Shown here: positions 9,215 to 18,500 of the stretch, in pieces
Layout of the letters: every line of letters begins with the position of its first letter
Position numbering within the stretch: position 1 is the stretch's first letter
Assembly: GCF_024129865.1 (NCBI RefSeq)
Contig: NZ_JAMYFE010000027.1
Span: 113,716 to 177,715, forward strand
DNA from: Stieleria tagensis
Lineage (GTDB): Bacteria; Planctomycetota; Planctomycetia; Pirellulales; Pirellulaceae
Reading direction: 5' to 3'
DNA length: 64,000 bases
Program-made: the position numbers and the translations under genes
Notes under the pieces: generated by a model
Database searches by the model: none
What the model saw: the letters and a program-made list of their open reading frames with translations, nothing else
What the model was told of the DNA's origin: nothing

Positions 9215-9576
9215 GGCCCCGTCTCGAGTGAGTTCCAAAGCCGCAGTACACGCTGGCGACTGTGTTCGTTTTCCCACAACGCCCGGCCGACTTCGGCAAA
9301 CAAGTCGTCTGGCAAACGTTTGGCTTGCTCGCCCAAACGATGCGCCAAGACTTGTCGCACCAACGGCGCAAACAGGGTTTCGTCAAACGGGTAGGCTGGA
9401 TTCTCCTGACGCCAATGTCGCAAGGCATCACTTAGATGCGTCGAATTCTCTTGGCTACGAACCAGAGTCTCGCTCAGCACCTGTTCCAACAGAAACTGCG
9501 ACGACGGTTGCTGCGCCGGATTTGCATCGCCATGGTCGGTTGTCGCTCGGCGCGGCTGGTTGGGTTGGGCAAACAT
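9211..9576 (-). CDS. Conserved-looking 121-aa protein coupled to the sigma factor
   Basis: I do not recognise this family. The protein is soluble, without signal peptide or membrane segment. A Pro/Gln/Ala-rich N-terminal 28 residues is followed by a probably all-helical, charged domain (FLLEQVLSETLVRSQENSTHL onward). The gene starts 10 bp after the tssM-like stop and its stop overlaps the sigma-factor start, so it lies in the same transcript. The tight coupling makes a regulator of the sigma factor (for example an anti-sigma) or a small cytoplasmic T6SS component reasonable guesses; neither is shown by the sequence. Confidence 0.7.
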   Translation of the reverse strand: MFAQPNQPRRATTDHGDANPAQQPSSQFLLEQVLSETLVRSQENSTHLSDALRHWRQENPAYPFDETLFAPLVRQVLAHRLGEQAKRLPDDLFAEVGRALWENEHSRQRVLRLWNSLETGP

Positions 9577-9586
9577 CGGCGTGGGC

Positions 9587-11278
9587 TCAGGCGAATTTGT
9601 AGTGATAGATCAACAGTCCCACAATCGACGCCACCAAGGCGCCGTTGAGCACCATCAAGACGCGAACGCCCGCCTGCATCCGATCCTCATCCTCCAGGGC
9701 TTCACTGCCCCACTCCAACTCTTCTTCCTCGTTGGTCGCCTTTTTAAAGACACTGGCCAAGAACGCTTGGCGGTCTGGCATCGCGCCGCTGGCGACGAAG
9801 TAACAACCACTGAACAACATCGGCTCTCGCTCGCTCAACTGCGTCCCATTGCTGTTGATCGAATAGGCCGACTGGATCAAGTGCGCGAGTCGCGGTTGGA
9901 ACGTCGATCGAATGCGACACAACAGGGAATAGAGATGGCGGTTGCCGGGTTTGCTAAGCCCATCGCCTTCGCGAAACAACAGGTACGACCAATCTTCAAA
10001 CGCGCCGCAGGCATGTTTGACGACGGCATCCAACTGGGGAGCCGTCGGCAGGTTCCACAACCCGTATCCTTTGCCAAACCGCTGAATCGATGCTCGCTCG
10101 CTGCCCACACGTCGCACCAATTCCCGGAAACCGGTTTCCATTTCCATTGCGTCGACCACATGCGTCACGCTGCAACGAATCCGCATCGCGCCGCGCAAGC
10201 AGGCCAGGTCGGCTTTCAAAGCCACCAGGATCTGATTGACCACATCTTGTGATCCGTCGGCCAAATAGCGGAAGGGCGTCGAAACGATCACGCCGTTGAT
10301 CGGGCACAGAGGGTCGCGCAAGCGACGAATCAATCGACACAGATGCGCCATCCTCGCGGTGGCTTCGCTGGATTCACTCGGCGACAGCATCGCGCGGGCG
10401 ATTCCGCCGCCTTGGGGTTGCATCGGGTTGGCGGCTCCGGCGTTCATGTCGCCGACCATCATCGTGCCTCGCATGTCGGCCGCCGCGGCCTGAGGCGGCA
10501 AGGGGATGTTCAATCCCGCGATCGTATTGCGAACCTCGGCCGAATACGACGACGCATTTGCAGTCGGTGGTGGCGGCGGAGCAGCGTGGCTGGGCGCTTG
10601 CGCCATCGCGCCGCTCATTGCGCTGATGTCCATCGTCCGGTCCGGTGAAAACGGTGCGGCCGCCCCAGGCATCTGGTCGGGCACGATCGTCGAATCGCGT
10701 GGAGATCCCAACAGTTTGCCCAACTGACAACATTCCGTACAAACCACATAGATCGCTTGCTGGTTGGCAAACACATGCAGCGGCGCGGGGCCCAATGGAG
10801 AGCGGACTGGAAACTGGATATTGGATGTCGCCATAAACGCATTGACCGATTCCACGGTACCTGGACCGACCAGCAAGAACAGCGGCGTTTCCGAGGGATC
10901 GATTGATTGTTCGTTCATCGCATCCATCGCCGTTTCCCAGGCACGATCGATGTCCGGGAACGCAGACGGTTCGCCCTCCAACCACAACTTGAGTGCGAAC
11001 CAGACGACGACGGGAATGGCAAACACCAAGACGAACACGATCGGCAATTCTTGCCAATAGAAGCCTTCAATCTGTTCGCGTTCGTTCATCATCGCCCGTA
11101 GCACCGCCCAGACAATGGCGATCAGCAACAAGCCAATGAACAACAACAGGGCCGCACGCGCCTGCAGCGACAAACCCATCACACGACGCGGGGAACTGAT
11201 CACGTTGCTGGGGATCCGAGCCAACAAGCGGAACGGATACAGAATCGCATCGATAAAACTTCGTATCGCGCTACCCAT
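9587..11278 (-). CDS. tssM: Short TssM (IcmF)-like inner-membrane protein lacking the periplasmic domain
   Basis: This 563-aa protein matches only the N-terminal half of TssM, the inner-membrane scaffold of the T6SS. Two membrane segments (about 41-61 and 79-100) precede a cytoplasmic domain with recognisable IcmF blocks. LFLLVGPGTVESVNAF (133-148) stands where TssM has its Walker A loop, and CPINGVIVSTPF stands where TssM has PLNGVILT. A Pro/Ala-rich insert lies around residues 225-265. A third membrane segment (about 541-560) is followed at once by the C-terminus, whereas typical TssM continues for several hundred periplasmic residues. The Walker lysine is replaced. The neighbour tssL supports the identity. 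Confidence 0.8.
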   Translation of the reverse strand: MGSAIRSFIDAILYPFRLLARIPSNVISSPRRVMGLSLQARAALLLFIGLLLIAIVWAVLRAMMNEREQIEGFYWQELPIVFVLVFAIPVVVWFALKLWLEGEPSAFPDIDRAWETAMDAMNEQSIDPSETPLFLLVGPGTVESVNAFMATSNIQFPVRSPLGPAPLHVFANQQAIYVVCTECCQLGKLLGSPRDSTIVPDQMPGAAAPFSPDRTMDISAMSGAMAQAPSHAAPPPPPTANASSYSAEVRNTIAGLNIPLPPQAAAADMRGTMMVGDMNAGAANPMQPQGGGIARAMLSPSESSEATARMAHLCRLIRRLRDPLCPINGVIVSTPFRYLADGSQDVVNQILVALKADLACLRGAMRIRCSVTHVVDAMEMETGFRELVRRVGSERASIQRFGKGYGLWNLPTAPQLDAVVKHACGAFEDWSYLLFREGDGLSKPGNRHLYSLLCRIRSTFQPRLAHLIQSAYSINSNGTQLSEREPMLFSGCYFVASGAMPDRQAFLASVFKKATNEEEELEWGSEALEDEDRMQAGVRVLMVLNGALVASIVGLLIYHYKFA

Positions 11279-11317
11279 CGAATCGTCTCCGGCAAAACAC
11301 CGTCAAAAATCGAGTCA

Positions 11318-11956
11318 TCATGGCATCAACACCATCTTGGCAATGCCAATGGTGATCGCCGCCAACAAAACAAAACAGATCACCGAACTGATCATCAGAT
11401 ACTTGCCTTCCAGTGGCGGTGCGCCGGGGCCCGGACGCCCCTGTTCCAAAATCGGCGGTCTGCCTTGGCCGAGCTGGATGGCCATGCCCGTTCGCCGCGC
11501 CCATTCATCCAACGAAGCGGGCAATCCGAAATGGTCGGCATGGGCGGTGGCTTCGGGGTCACCGTAAAGACCTCGGAATCCCAGCACGATGCAGACGTAA
11601 AACACCTCCAACGCATCCTTTTGTGGCAACTCCATCGCCTTCTGGCTTTGCACATAAAATTTTTGGAACGCATCAGCGGTGCGAAACAACTGAAACTCCA
11701 ATCGATTCTGTTCCCACCAACTGCTGCCGTCCCAGGCCGCTTCGATCAACAGATCGTCGACCCAGGCGGCCAGGGCATACTTGGCCAATTCCCAATCCGG
11801 TCGCTGACCCAATCGGGTTTCCGCGCTATCGATCAAACCACGGACCGTCGTATTCACGTCCTCGGCGGCAGGATTCTTGTTCGCTTCGATCGCGTCAACG
11901 ATTGACGAAACGTACATGAAGATCGGGTCAACGGCGGAGGCAAATTCAGGCGACAT
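11318..11956 (-). CDS. tssL: TssL (DotU/ImpK), T6SS inner-membrane protein
   Basis: This 212-aa DotU-family protein pairs with TssM in the membrane complex. The cytoplasmic domain has the hallmark segment YALAAWVDDLLIEAAWDG near residue 65, followed by QNRLEFQLFRTADAFQKFY and the VFYVCIVLGFRGLYG motif. A single C-terminal membrane helix (about 187-207) leaves only a few residues beyond it. There is no OmpA-like peptidoglycan-binding domain. It lies between tssK (65-bp gap) and the tssM-like gene (39-bp gap). Confidence 0.93.
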   Translation of the reverse strand: MSPEFASAVDPIFMYVSSIVDAIEANKNPAAEDVNTTVRGLIDSAETRLGQRPDWELAKYALAAWVDDLLIEAAWDGSSWWEQNRLEFQLFRTADAFQKFYVQSQKAMELPQKDALEVFYVCIVLGFRGLYGDPEATAHADHFGLPASLDEWARRTGMAIQLGQGRPPILEQGRPGPGAPPLEGKYLMISSVICFVLLAAITIGIAKMVLMP

Positions 11957-12021
11957 GTCGGACGTCGAGGGAGATCAAAGGCAATGGTGTACGTTGGTCG
12001 GAAATCAGATGATCGAAGGAG

Positions 12022-13479
12022 TCATTCCGTGTTGGGCACGGCAAACAGACTCAGACGCAGCGTGCCCTCGATCCCATCGACGTTGATCTGCAATTCCTTC
12101 TTTCCTTGCAGACTTTCCAAGTTCGTGATCAGCGATTCTTTGAAGCGAACGCCCAGTCGCGGCGAATCGTCCGCACGCAGTTCTTCCCACGCCGGTCCGC
12201 TTTTGTTCACACTGTAAAACAGCCAGTTGTCACTTTGCGGCAGCGCACGCGGCGGTTTGGCTTCTGCGATCTTTAATCCCTCCTGGCGATAGCGAAACAT
12301 AAAGTCCACCTTTTCGCTCTTACCAAGCTTCCAATCCAGCCGGCCCGGCACCAGGAAATCACGGCATTGTTTGGAAGTGATTCGATCGTATTGCACCCCA
12401 ATGTACCACTCCCAACCCTGCCCCATCCATTTCTGGTCCAAGGAAACTTCTTGGCCGCGTCCGGCACCAATGAAATCACGCCGCTCGAATTTATATTCTT
12501 GGACTTCCGTGATCAGCGACCGAATCTCTTCTCGGACCCAACGAAAAATACGAGCCAAATCGTCATGGTCGTAAACCGGAATGTCACCGGGACGACGATC
12601 GGCGCGAAAAATCGATAACGAACCGACGATGCGGCATAGCTCGGTGTAAGCACTGTGTGGGTGAACACCATTGGCAAACGCCAGCGAGCGCAGCGAGGCA
12701 AAACCGCTGTTGAGTGCCGTCAGCATCAGCAAGCGATTGATGTCGCCGGCTTCGGGCGCCCCCTGCATAATGCCACGCGTATTCACTTGCGAGCTGAGCA
12801 CGTCTAGTTTTTGACCGATGATGTCGTACACCGCACGCACATAGTCGCGCGCCAGTTCCGGCCAGGCATCGCAGCCGAGTACCGGAGGAATGTACTCGTC
12901 ATCCAATTCCGGTGCCGATTCGGCCGCGCCAGAACGTTTGATGCGGGCGATCGGCAACGTCTCGTATCCCGCCAGATTGTCGCTGCCAAGCAACAGTTGT
13001 ACGTTCAGCGCACGCAGCGAGATTTCTTGCTCGTTGCCGCCGGCGTTTTCGTCGGCAACGGTTCCCGGCAAACCGATGAACCGATGTTGACCACCGCTTT
13101 CGGCTTGAGTGTTGGCGCGGCCGAGACGCAGTTTTGGCACCGCCAAAAACACGTCAATTGATTCCATTTTGTCAAACGCGTCGGACAGACTGCGCTTCGC
13201 CGCAGGCCCCGCTTTGGCTAGATCGACGCGATCAGGCTGTTGCCCGCTGTCAATCCAAATCACCGTGCCGTCACGCAATCGCGCCTGGCATTCGCTCAGT
13301 TCAAATTGACCGTTGGCGATCGCATCGCGGCTGAAACTGATGTGCTTGATGCCATAGTTGTACCCGTGATCCAGAGCCACTTGCTGGCGCGAGTTCTCAC
13401 CGATGCTCCGCTCGGCAGCCTGCATGTGATGCGGCCGTAAAAACATCCCCTCTAACCAAGCAACACTCTCGTTATGCAT
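12022..13479 (-). CDS. tssK: TssK (ImpJ), T6SS baseplate-membrane adaptor
   Basis: This 485-aa protein is the adaptor that links the baseplate to the TssL/TssM membrane complex. It starts with the family signature VAWLEGMFLRPHHMQ (residues 6-20). Later blocks include LPIARIKRSG (a TssK core strand), the helical SLRSLAFANGVHPHSAYTELCRI region, and a C-terminal LYYSVNKSGPAWEEL-like segment before the receptor-type C-terminal domain. It is the first gene of the leftward operon. An AGGAG lies 13 bases upstream of the ATG on the minus strand. Confidence 0.95.
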   Translation of the reverse strand: MHNESVAWLEGMFLRPHHMQAAERSIGENSRQQVALDHGYNYGIKHISFSRDAIANGQFELSECQARLRDGTVIWIDSGQQPDRVDLAKAGPAAKRSLSDAFDKMESIDVFLAVPKLRLGRANTQAESGGQHRFIGLPGTVADENAGGNEQEISLRALNVQLLLGSDNLAGYETLPIARIKRSGAAESAPELDDEYIPPVLGCDAWPELARDYVRAVYDIIGQKLDVLSSQVNTRGIMQGAPEAGDINRLLMLTALNSGFASLRSLAFANGVHPHSAYTELCRIVGSLSIFRADRRPGDIPVYDHDDLARIFRWVREEIRSLITEVQEYKFERRDFIGAGRGQEVSLDQKWMGQGWEWYIGVQYDRITSKQCRDFLVPGRLDWKLGKSEKVDFMFRYRQEGLKIAEAKPPRALPQSDNWLFYSVNKSGPAWEELRADDSPRLGVRFKESLITNLESLQGKKELQINVDGIEGTLRLSLFAVPNTE

Positions 13480-13593
13480 CGTAGCGATGATCTCCTGGCC
13501 GGGACCCGGGGTGTATCTAAAAGGCGTTCGTCTCCGTTGGGGGACCCTAATCTAGCAGGTGTCGGCGGACCGGCCCACTGGGTAAACTTTTGA
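13480..13593. promoter_or_regulatory. Divergent promoter region between the two T6SS arms
   Basis: This 114-bp gap separates tssK (leftward) from the 1584-aa exported protein (rightward), so it must contain start signals for the core operon and probably for the right arm. On the minus strand, GCCGACAC occurs around 13558, resembling the -10 element of FliA-type promoters, but no convincing -35 element lies at the right distance. No other clear promoter was found by eye. Confidence 0.45.
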
Positions 13594-16500
13594 ATGGAAA
13601 CACACTTCATTCGTTGGGACCGTTATCTGATGAGCACATCTGGCAAATACGGTGAACGGCAATCGTGGCGGCGTAAAGACGCCGGGCAGGTGGGCAAACG
13701 TCGAACCACCAAGACCGTGCTGACGGTGATCTCGCTGTTGTTGACGGCAATTTTTCTGTACCTGGTTTTACGTCCCACGCCGGATCGGAATCTGCACACC
13801 CTGTTGGTTTCCAACTCCTACGACATCGGTCTGATCACCCCGCCGATGTTCGCCGACAACGTTCGCGCACAATTCGAACAGCAACTCGGCGCATCGGTTT
13901 TGTACGGTGATCAAGATTCGATCCGCAGCAGTTTCCACACGACCGACAGCATTTCCAAATATTTGGCCGACAAAGACGACACGGTGATGGTCGTGCTGCG
14001 CGGCTATCTGATGCTTGACCAGCAACGCCGCCCGGCACTTGCATGCACCGATTTGTCGATCGGTCCGACGCCCGAGCAGCCCGGCGGGTTGTTGCCGCTG
14101 ACTGAGATTCTAAATCCACTCTCATCAAACACGCCTGATTCATTCGCCGGCGCGCGATTGGTCGTGTTGGATATCGAACCGCTTGCCGCGCAACCGTCGC
14201 TCGGGCAATGGAATGACGATGTGTTCGCCACACTCGACGAAACCATGAAACAGTTGCCTGGGGCGGCTGCCGATCGACTGTGGCTGCTGGTCACCCGCGG
14301 CCCCTTGCAAAACGTTGGCTGGGATCAAAGCACCAAACTGCCACTGTCGACGCAAATGTTGTTGCAGGGTTTTGGCGGCAAAGCGGATTTAAACCAAGAC
14401 AGGATGGTCGAGCTGGACGAATTGTGTGCGTTTCTGACCGATCGCTACGAACGGTTGCCCCGCAAGCAAGACACTGACAAACCACGCATCCTGTTGCTCC
14501 GCGGAGGTCACGGGTTGGTCGATGAAAAGATGGCCAGCAGCGGTGACCTGGATGTCTGGTTGGCCCGAGTCGACGCACCCGACCCCGTCGAACCATCCTC
14601 ATCCGTCGAACCACCCGCAAACGGCGACCAGCAAAACGCTGCGGACGTCGAAGTCACGTCGGTCTCGCTGCAGTCAACCGAGCGCAACCAATCAGACGCC
14701 CCACCCACGCCGGACTCACCCACCGATGGCGATTCGCCGGAAATCAACCAGCCCTCCGATGACCAGCCTGCGGCGGACATCACTCATCCGCCCGACACAG
14801 CCCCTGTCAATGCTTCTGGAAGCGCTGTCCCAGTAGAATCGTTCTGGGATCTACGTGACCGTTTGGAATCGTTCGTTCCCGTCGACGAATCTCAGCAAAG
14901 AACCAGTCCCATCGCGCTCGCGCCGCAATTGTGGCGTCAGTTGATTCTAAAAGTCTTGGGGGCACAGATTGCACAGTTTGATCCAGGTTCGACTTCGACC
15001 ACGAGCGAACAAATCACCAACGACTTGCGACAGCTGGAGCGGGTACTCTCGGGGGATCAGCCTTCTGCGGTGGTCAGTGACGACATCGTCACAGAACTGT
15101 TGCGGGTGGTGCAGAAACAACAACGCGACCGACAAAACTCGCGAATCGACCGACGATTGAACACGGCCGACGCCCTGCAGCACGCCATCGCCATCGCCCG
15201 ATGTCGGCTGTGGTCCCAGTTGGAGTTCCAATGCCAATCGATTTCGTCGGATACCGGCGTCCCCGAAAACAGACTCGATTCGGTGACTTTGGCCGCCGAG
15301 CGAACCTTGGCCAGCGGCCAAGCGGATCAAACGCCCAGTCAAATCGAAATGGAAGCTCGGCTGACCGATCTAAACAACGCGATTGCTTTGTTTGATCGGG
15401 ATATCGACACAGCGGTCAGCGGACTGTTGACGGAATTCGATCGCGGCGATCCCCAGCGTGGCTGGGAACTGAGCCGTGCCGGATGGAGTTGGCTGCGCAG
15501 TCCCCTGCCCACTGCCGGCCAACGTCGCGACCTGTATGCGGCGATCATTGCCACCGCCAAAATCTGGCCGCAACCGGATACGGCTAGCAACTCCAGCGAT
15601 GTGATTGACCCGAAACACTTGGTTTTCGCTTCACCACTGCCGGCGACACGCCCCCAGCAGGCCGTTGCGGCGCTGCGCGCGAAATGGAATGGTTTCCAAG
15701 ATTTTGACTCCGGCATCGCGAGTGGGCGAGGTGATGCGAACTGGATCGATTGGTTACAGCAGACGCGTCAGGGATCCGTCTCGTTTGCCGATCGTTTTGC
15801 CACCGAATTGCGAATTGATCCACGCGTTCATCTGCCAACGGTCGGCCAGATCCCGATCATTCACCGGATCACGGCACTGCCCAAAGTCCGACGCCCGGGG
15901 ATCACGATCCTCGATTCCGCTGGCAACTCGCTGGCCGAGTCCGCTGTGATTCGCATGGAGAGTCTGCAGGACACCACTTCGCTGACGCTGCGTCTGCGTC
16001 CGGACCGTGATCAGGAAACCCGCCTATTGGTCAGCTATCAATTGCGATCCAACGGCGCTGAAAGCGGCGAATCGCCGGTGGCGGTGAAATGGAAAGTGGA
16101 CGGCCATGCGTCGGCCGGTCCGCGAGATCCGATTCCGGTCACGATCGCCGCCGAAGCAACCCGGGATCTTTCATTGGAGATCCGCCCCACGGCAGTGGCG
16201 GAACCAGGTCAACAGTTGGTGTTCGAGTTCATGATCAACGGTGATCGTCAATCGGATCAAATCAAACAGATCGTTGGCGTTCATCGATTGCCGGTCGAGT
16301 TGCCACGGAAGAATCAATTGCGTGTCGTCGCGTCGTCCTACCGCGGCATCGGTTGTTCCAAACCAATGATCAGTGACGACGGCGGGCTGCCCGGCGGTAT
16401 CTGGTTGCGGACGTTTAATCAACGCAAGACCCCGTTTCAATTGGAATTGTTCAACGAGTCCGGCAAGCCCTGTCAGGCGACGGTTTGGCTGATCAAGTTG

Positions 16501-18348
16501 CCCAACCCGATGCCCGACGTCAACGGTTATTGGCCTGACTTTGCGGCTGATTTGTATTCCAATCCAGTTGGCGGAATGTTATTGAGCGGACGAATTCGCC
16601 GGGAATACTTGCGAGCCGACCGAATTCTGAAAGGGCCGGCCACAGTTTCGGTTCCCGGGGCCGCGGGCAGAGTGAAGCTGAATTTCAAGCCGCCCGAGCC
16701 CGCCAAGACCGAGGGTGCTGCAGCGGTCGCATCACCTGCGGCGGCAAGTCCCGCCAGCGCCGTCGCCAACGACGTCAGCCATGGAATGGCATTGGTTTGC
16801 CGATTGATCGATGACCAAGGCAATCCGCTGCCGGAAGACGACCAAGTGATCGTTTTGGTTGCCAAACCTTGGGCTCCCAAAGACTACGTGTCGGCGAAGG
16901 TGCGTTACGACGACGGTGAAGTCGTTGTCGACAGCGAATTGGCGGAGCGAATTGATGGCGATTCGGTCAAGGATGAAATTCCCGAGATCGAAAAGCGTCC
17001 GGTCGTTGTCCGTTGGTTGGAAGACAACCAGTGGGACTCCTTTCAGCCTGAAACCAGCAATCCACCCGACCAGCGCGTCATGGAATTGCGTCAGCAGGCC
17101 GGTCAGTCCGTCGGCTACATCAAAGTCGACGTGCCACCGCGACGACGTCAGACCTGGGCCCGGTTAGAGGTTGATGGTTGGCCACGGGCCATTCAACAAG
17201 TGGTGGATCATCAACGGGGCAGTCTGGGACAACCGAAATTGAAAGACCAAGTGACATTCGAATCGTTGGCACTGACGTTTCGCAAGATCGCCGACGCCTC
17301 TCCGCCGCCCCAAGCCTACTATTGGCCCGAAAGTGAGGTCTACTTTCGCGGCAACGGGCTGCAGTTGATTGCGACCTTGCAATCGGATTTTGCAGTGGGA
17401 ACATTTAATCGAAACAGCCAGCCTGAGATTCGCTTGGAAGTTGAAAGTCGCCCTGATTCGGTGTATCGAACCGATCGTTTGATCCGCACACAGGCGACAG
17501 AAATCAGTGATGACGGGGTGCTGACATTGTTGACATCGGTCGACGATCTGCAGGCCCAACTGCAGCAAGGACAGCGGGCGGACGACCGCATTCCGATCAC
17601 ATCGACGTTGATGGTCCAAGGCCGCGAAGTGACTTCGCAGACTATCACCGCTGTGTTGGATTCAACGCCTCCCGATTCAATCACCCTGTCCCCGAAACGA
17701 TTTGCACCGTACTTGGCTCCGGGAAAATTAGGGTTTTCTGTTTCCGCTAACGATTCGGGTCGCGATGCGGCGGGGATCGCGCAAATTGTGTTGGGTTTGG
17801 ATACCAAGCAAGACGGCAAACCGGATACCCAGCGAAAGACGCAAACGTTTTCACCGCCGGTAAGCACTGCGGTCGTCGCTGCGGACACGTCGGAGTTCCA
17901 ATTTCAGGTGGCCGGACGCTACGCGGTGATTGCTACGGCGATCGATGCGTCCGGCAACGAAAGCACCACGCAATACCCGCTCGATTTCGAAAAACCGAAA
18001 CCGATTGTCAAACCGACCCCGGTCGACCCAGCGGCAATGAACGGTGGCAAACCAGCCGCCGAACCGAAAATGGGATGGTTGCATGGTGTGATCAACACCC
18101 GCGCGGGGATCAGCGGCACACTGACGTTGGATGCGGCTCCCAACACGGCCAACAGCAAATCCAAGTCTATCCTTGGACAGGACCGTCGTTTTAATTTCGG
18201 TCCTGTGCCGGAAGGTGAATACACATTGAAATTCAAGGGCGCTATCAGCAATAAATTGAAATCACTTTCCTGGCCTGGATTAAAAGCGGATGTCACAGCC
18301 AACAAATCCAAACCTTTGTCGCTGGATTTAGACGCCGCCGAAGAGTGA
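13594..18348 (+). CDS. 1584-aa single-pass exported protein with inactive caspase-like domain and C-terminal Ig-like modules
   Basis: A basic cytoplasmic N-terminus of about 40 residues precedes one membrane helix (about 41-60); the rest should be periplasmic. Residues about 67-285 follow the layout of a C14 caspase-like domain. LHTLLVSNS is the first strand, VMVVLRGYL (132-140) stands where SGHG is expected, RLVVLDIEPL (188-197) stands where the LDxCxSG cysteine is expected, and an acidic DLNQDRMVELDEL block (265-277) follows. Both catalytic residues are absent. An acidic, Pro-rich linker follows (about 310-400), then helical and beta-rich regions and Ig/carboxypeptidase-like repeats at the C-terminus. 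An in-frame ATG at 13630 (MSTSGKYG) is an alternative start. A role in the T6SS envelope complex is inferred from position. Confidence 0.8.
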   Translation: METHFIRWDRYLMSTSGKYGERQSWRRKDAGQVGKRRTTKTVLTVISLLLTAIFLYLVLRPTPDRNLHTLLVSNSYDIGLITPPMFADNVRAQFEQQLGASVLYGDQDSIRSSFHTTDSISKYLADKDDTVMVVLRGYLMLDQQRRPALACTDLSIGPTPEQPGGLLPLTEILNPLSSNTPDSFAGARLVVLDIEPLAAQPSLGQWNDDVFATLDETMKQLPGAAADRLWLLVTRGPLQNVGWDQSTKLPLSTQMLLQGFGGKADLNQDRMVELDELCAFLTDRYERLPRKQDTDKPRILLLRGGHGLVDEKMASSGDLDVWLARVDAPDPVEPSSSVEPPANGDQQNAADVEVTSVSLQSTERNQSDAPPTPDSPTDGDSPEINQPSDDQPAADITHPPDTAPVNASGSAVPVESFWDLRDRLESFVPVDESQQRTSPIALAPQLWRQLILKVLGAQIAQFDPGSTSTTSEQITNDLRQLERVLSGDQPSAVVSDDIVTELLRVVQKQQRDRQNSRIDRRLNTADALQHAIAIARCRLWSQLEFQCQSISSDTGVPENRLDSVTLAAERTLASGQADQTPSQIEMEARLTDLNNAIALFDRDIDTAVSGLLTEFDRGDPQRGWELSRAGWSWLRSPLPTAGQRRDLYAAIIATAKIWPQPDTASNSSDVIDPKHLVFASPLPATRPQQAVAALRAKWNGFQDFDSGIASGRGDANWIDWLQQTRQGSVSFADRFATELRIDPRVHLPTVGQIPIIHRITALPKVRRPGITILDSAGNSLAESAVIRMESLQDTTSLTLRLRPDRDQETRLLVSYQLRSNGAESGESPVAVKWKVDGHASAGPRDPIPVTIAAEATRDLSLEIRPTAVAEPGQQLVFEFMINGDRQSDQIKQIVGVHRLPVELPRKNQLRVVASSYRGIGCSKPMISDDGGLPGGIWLRTFNQRKTPFQLELFNESGKPCQATVWLIKLPNPMPDVNGYWPDFAADLYSNPVGGMLLSGRIRREYLRADRILKGPATVSVPGAAGRVKLNFKPPEPAKTEGAAAVASPAAASPASAVANDVSHGMALVCRLIDDQGNPLPEDDQVIVLVAKPWAPKDYVSAKVRYDDGEVVVDSELAERIDGDSVKDEIPEIEKRPVVVRWLEDNQWDSFQPETSNPPDQRVMELRQQAGQSVGYIKVDVPPRRRQTWARLEVDGWPRAIQQVVDHQRGSLGQPKLKDQVTFESLALTFRKIADASPPPQAYYWPESEVYFRGNGLQLIATLQSDFAVGTFNRNSQPEIRLEVESRPDSVYRTDRLIRTQATEISDDGVLTLLTSVDDLQAQLQQGQRADDRIPITSTLMVQGREVTSQTITAVLDSTPPDSITLSPKRFAPYLAPGKLGFSVSANDSGRDAAGIAQIVLGLDTKQDGKPDTQRKTQTFSPPVSTAVVAADTSEFQFQVAGRYAVIATAIDASGNESTTQYPLDFEKPKPIVKPTPVDPAAMNGGKPAAEPKMGWLHGVINTRAGISGTLTLDAAPNTANSKSKSILGQDRRFNFGPVPEGEYTLKFKGAISNKLKSLSWPGLKADVTANKSKPLSLDLDAAEE

Positions 18349-18500
18349 TTTTGTGATGTCGGTCGCTTTTCTGAAAATTCTTTTGTGATCCACGCAACAA
18401 ATCCGACGACGCGCCGAGAACGGTAGTGTGCATCGCGGCGAGAGACTTCGCCCAGGCAAAGAAACGTTCCCTTTTCAAGCTTTCAGACTAGGAAAAAACA

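Noticed and set aside
13594..18348. Active caspase-like protease as a T6SS toxin
   Set aside because: The catalytic His and Cys positions are Arg/Tyr and Ile, and the protein is membrane-anchored with no PAAR or VgrG link, so a toxin role was not preferred.
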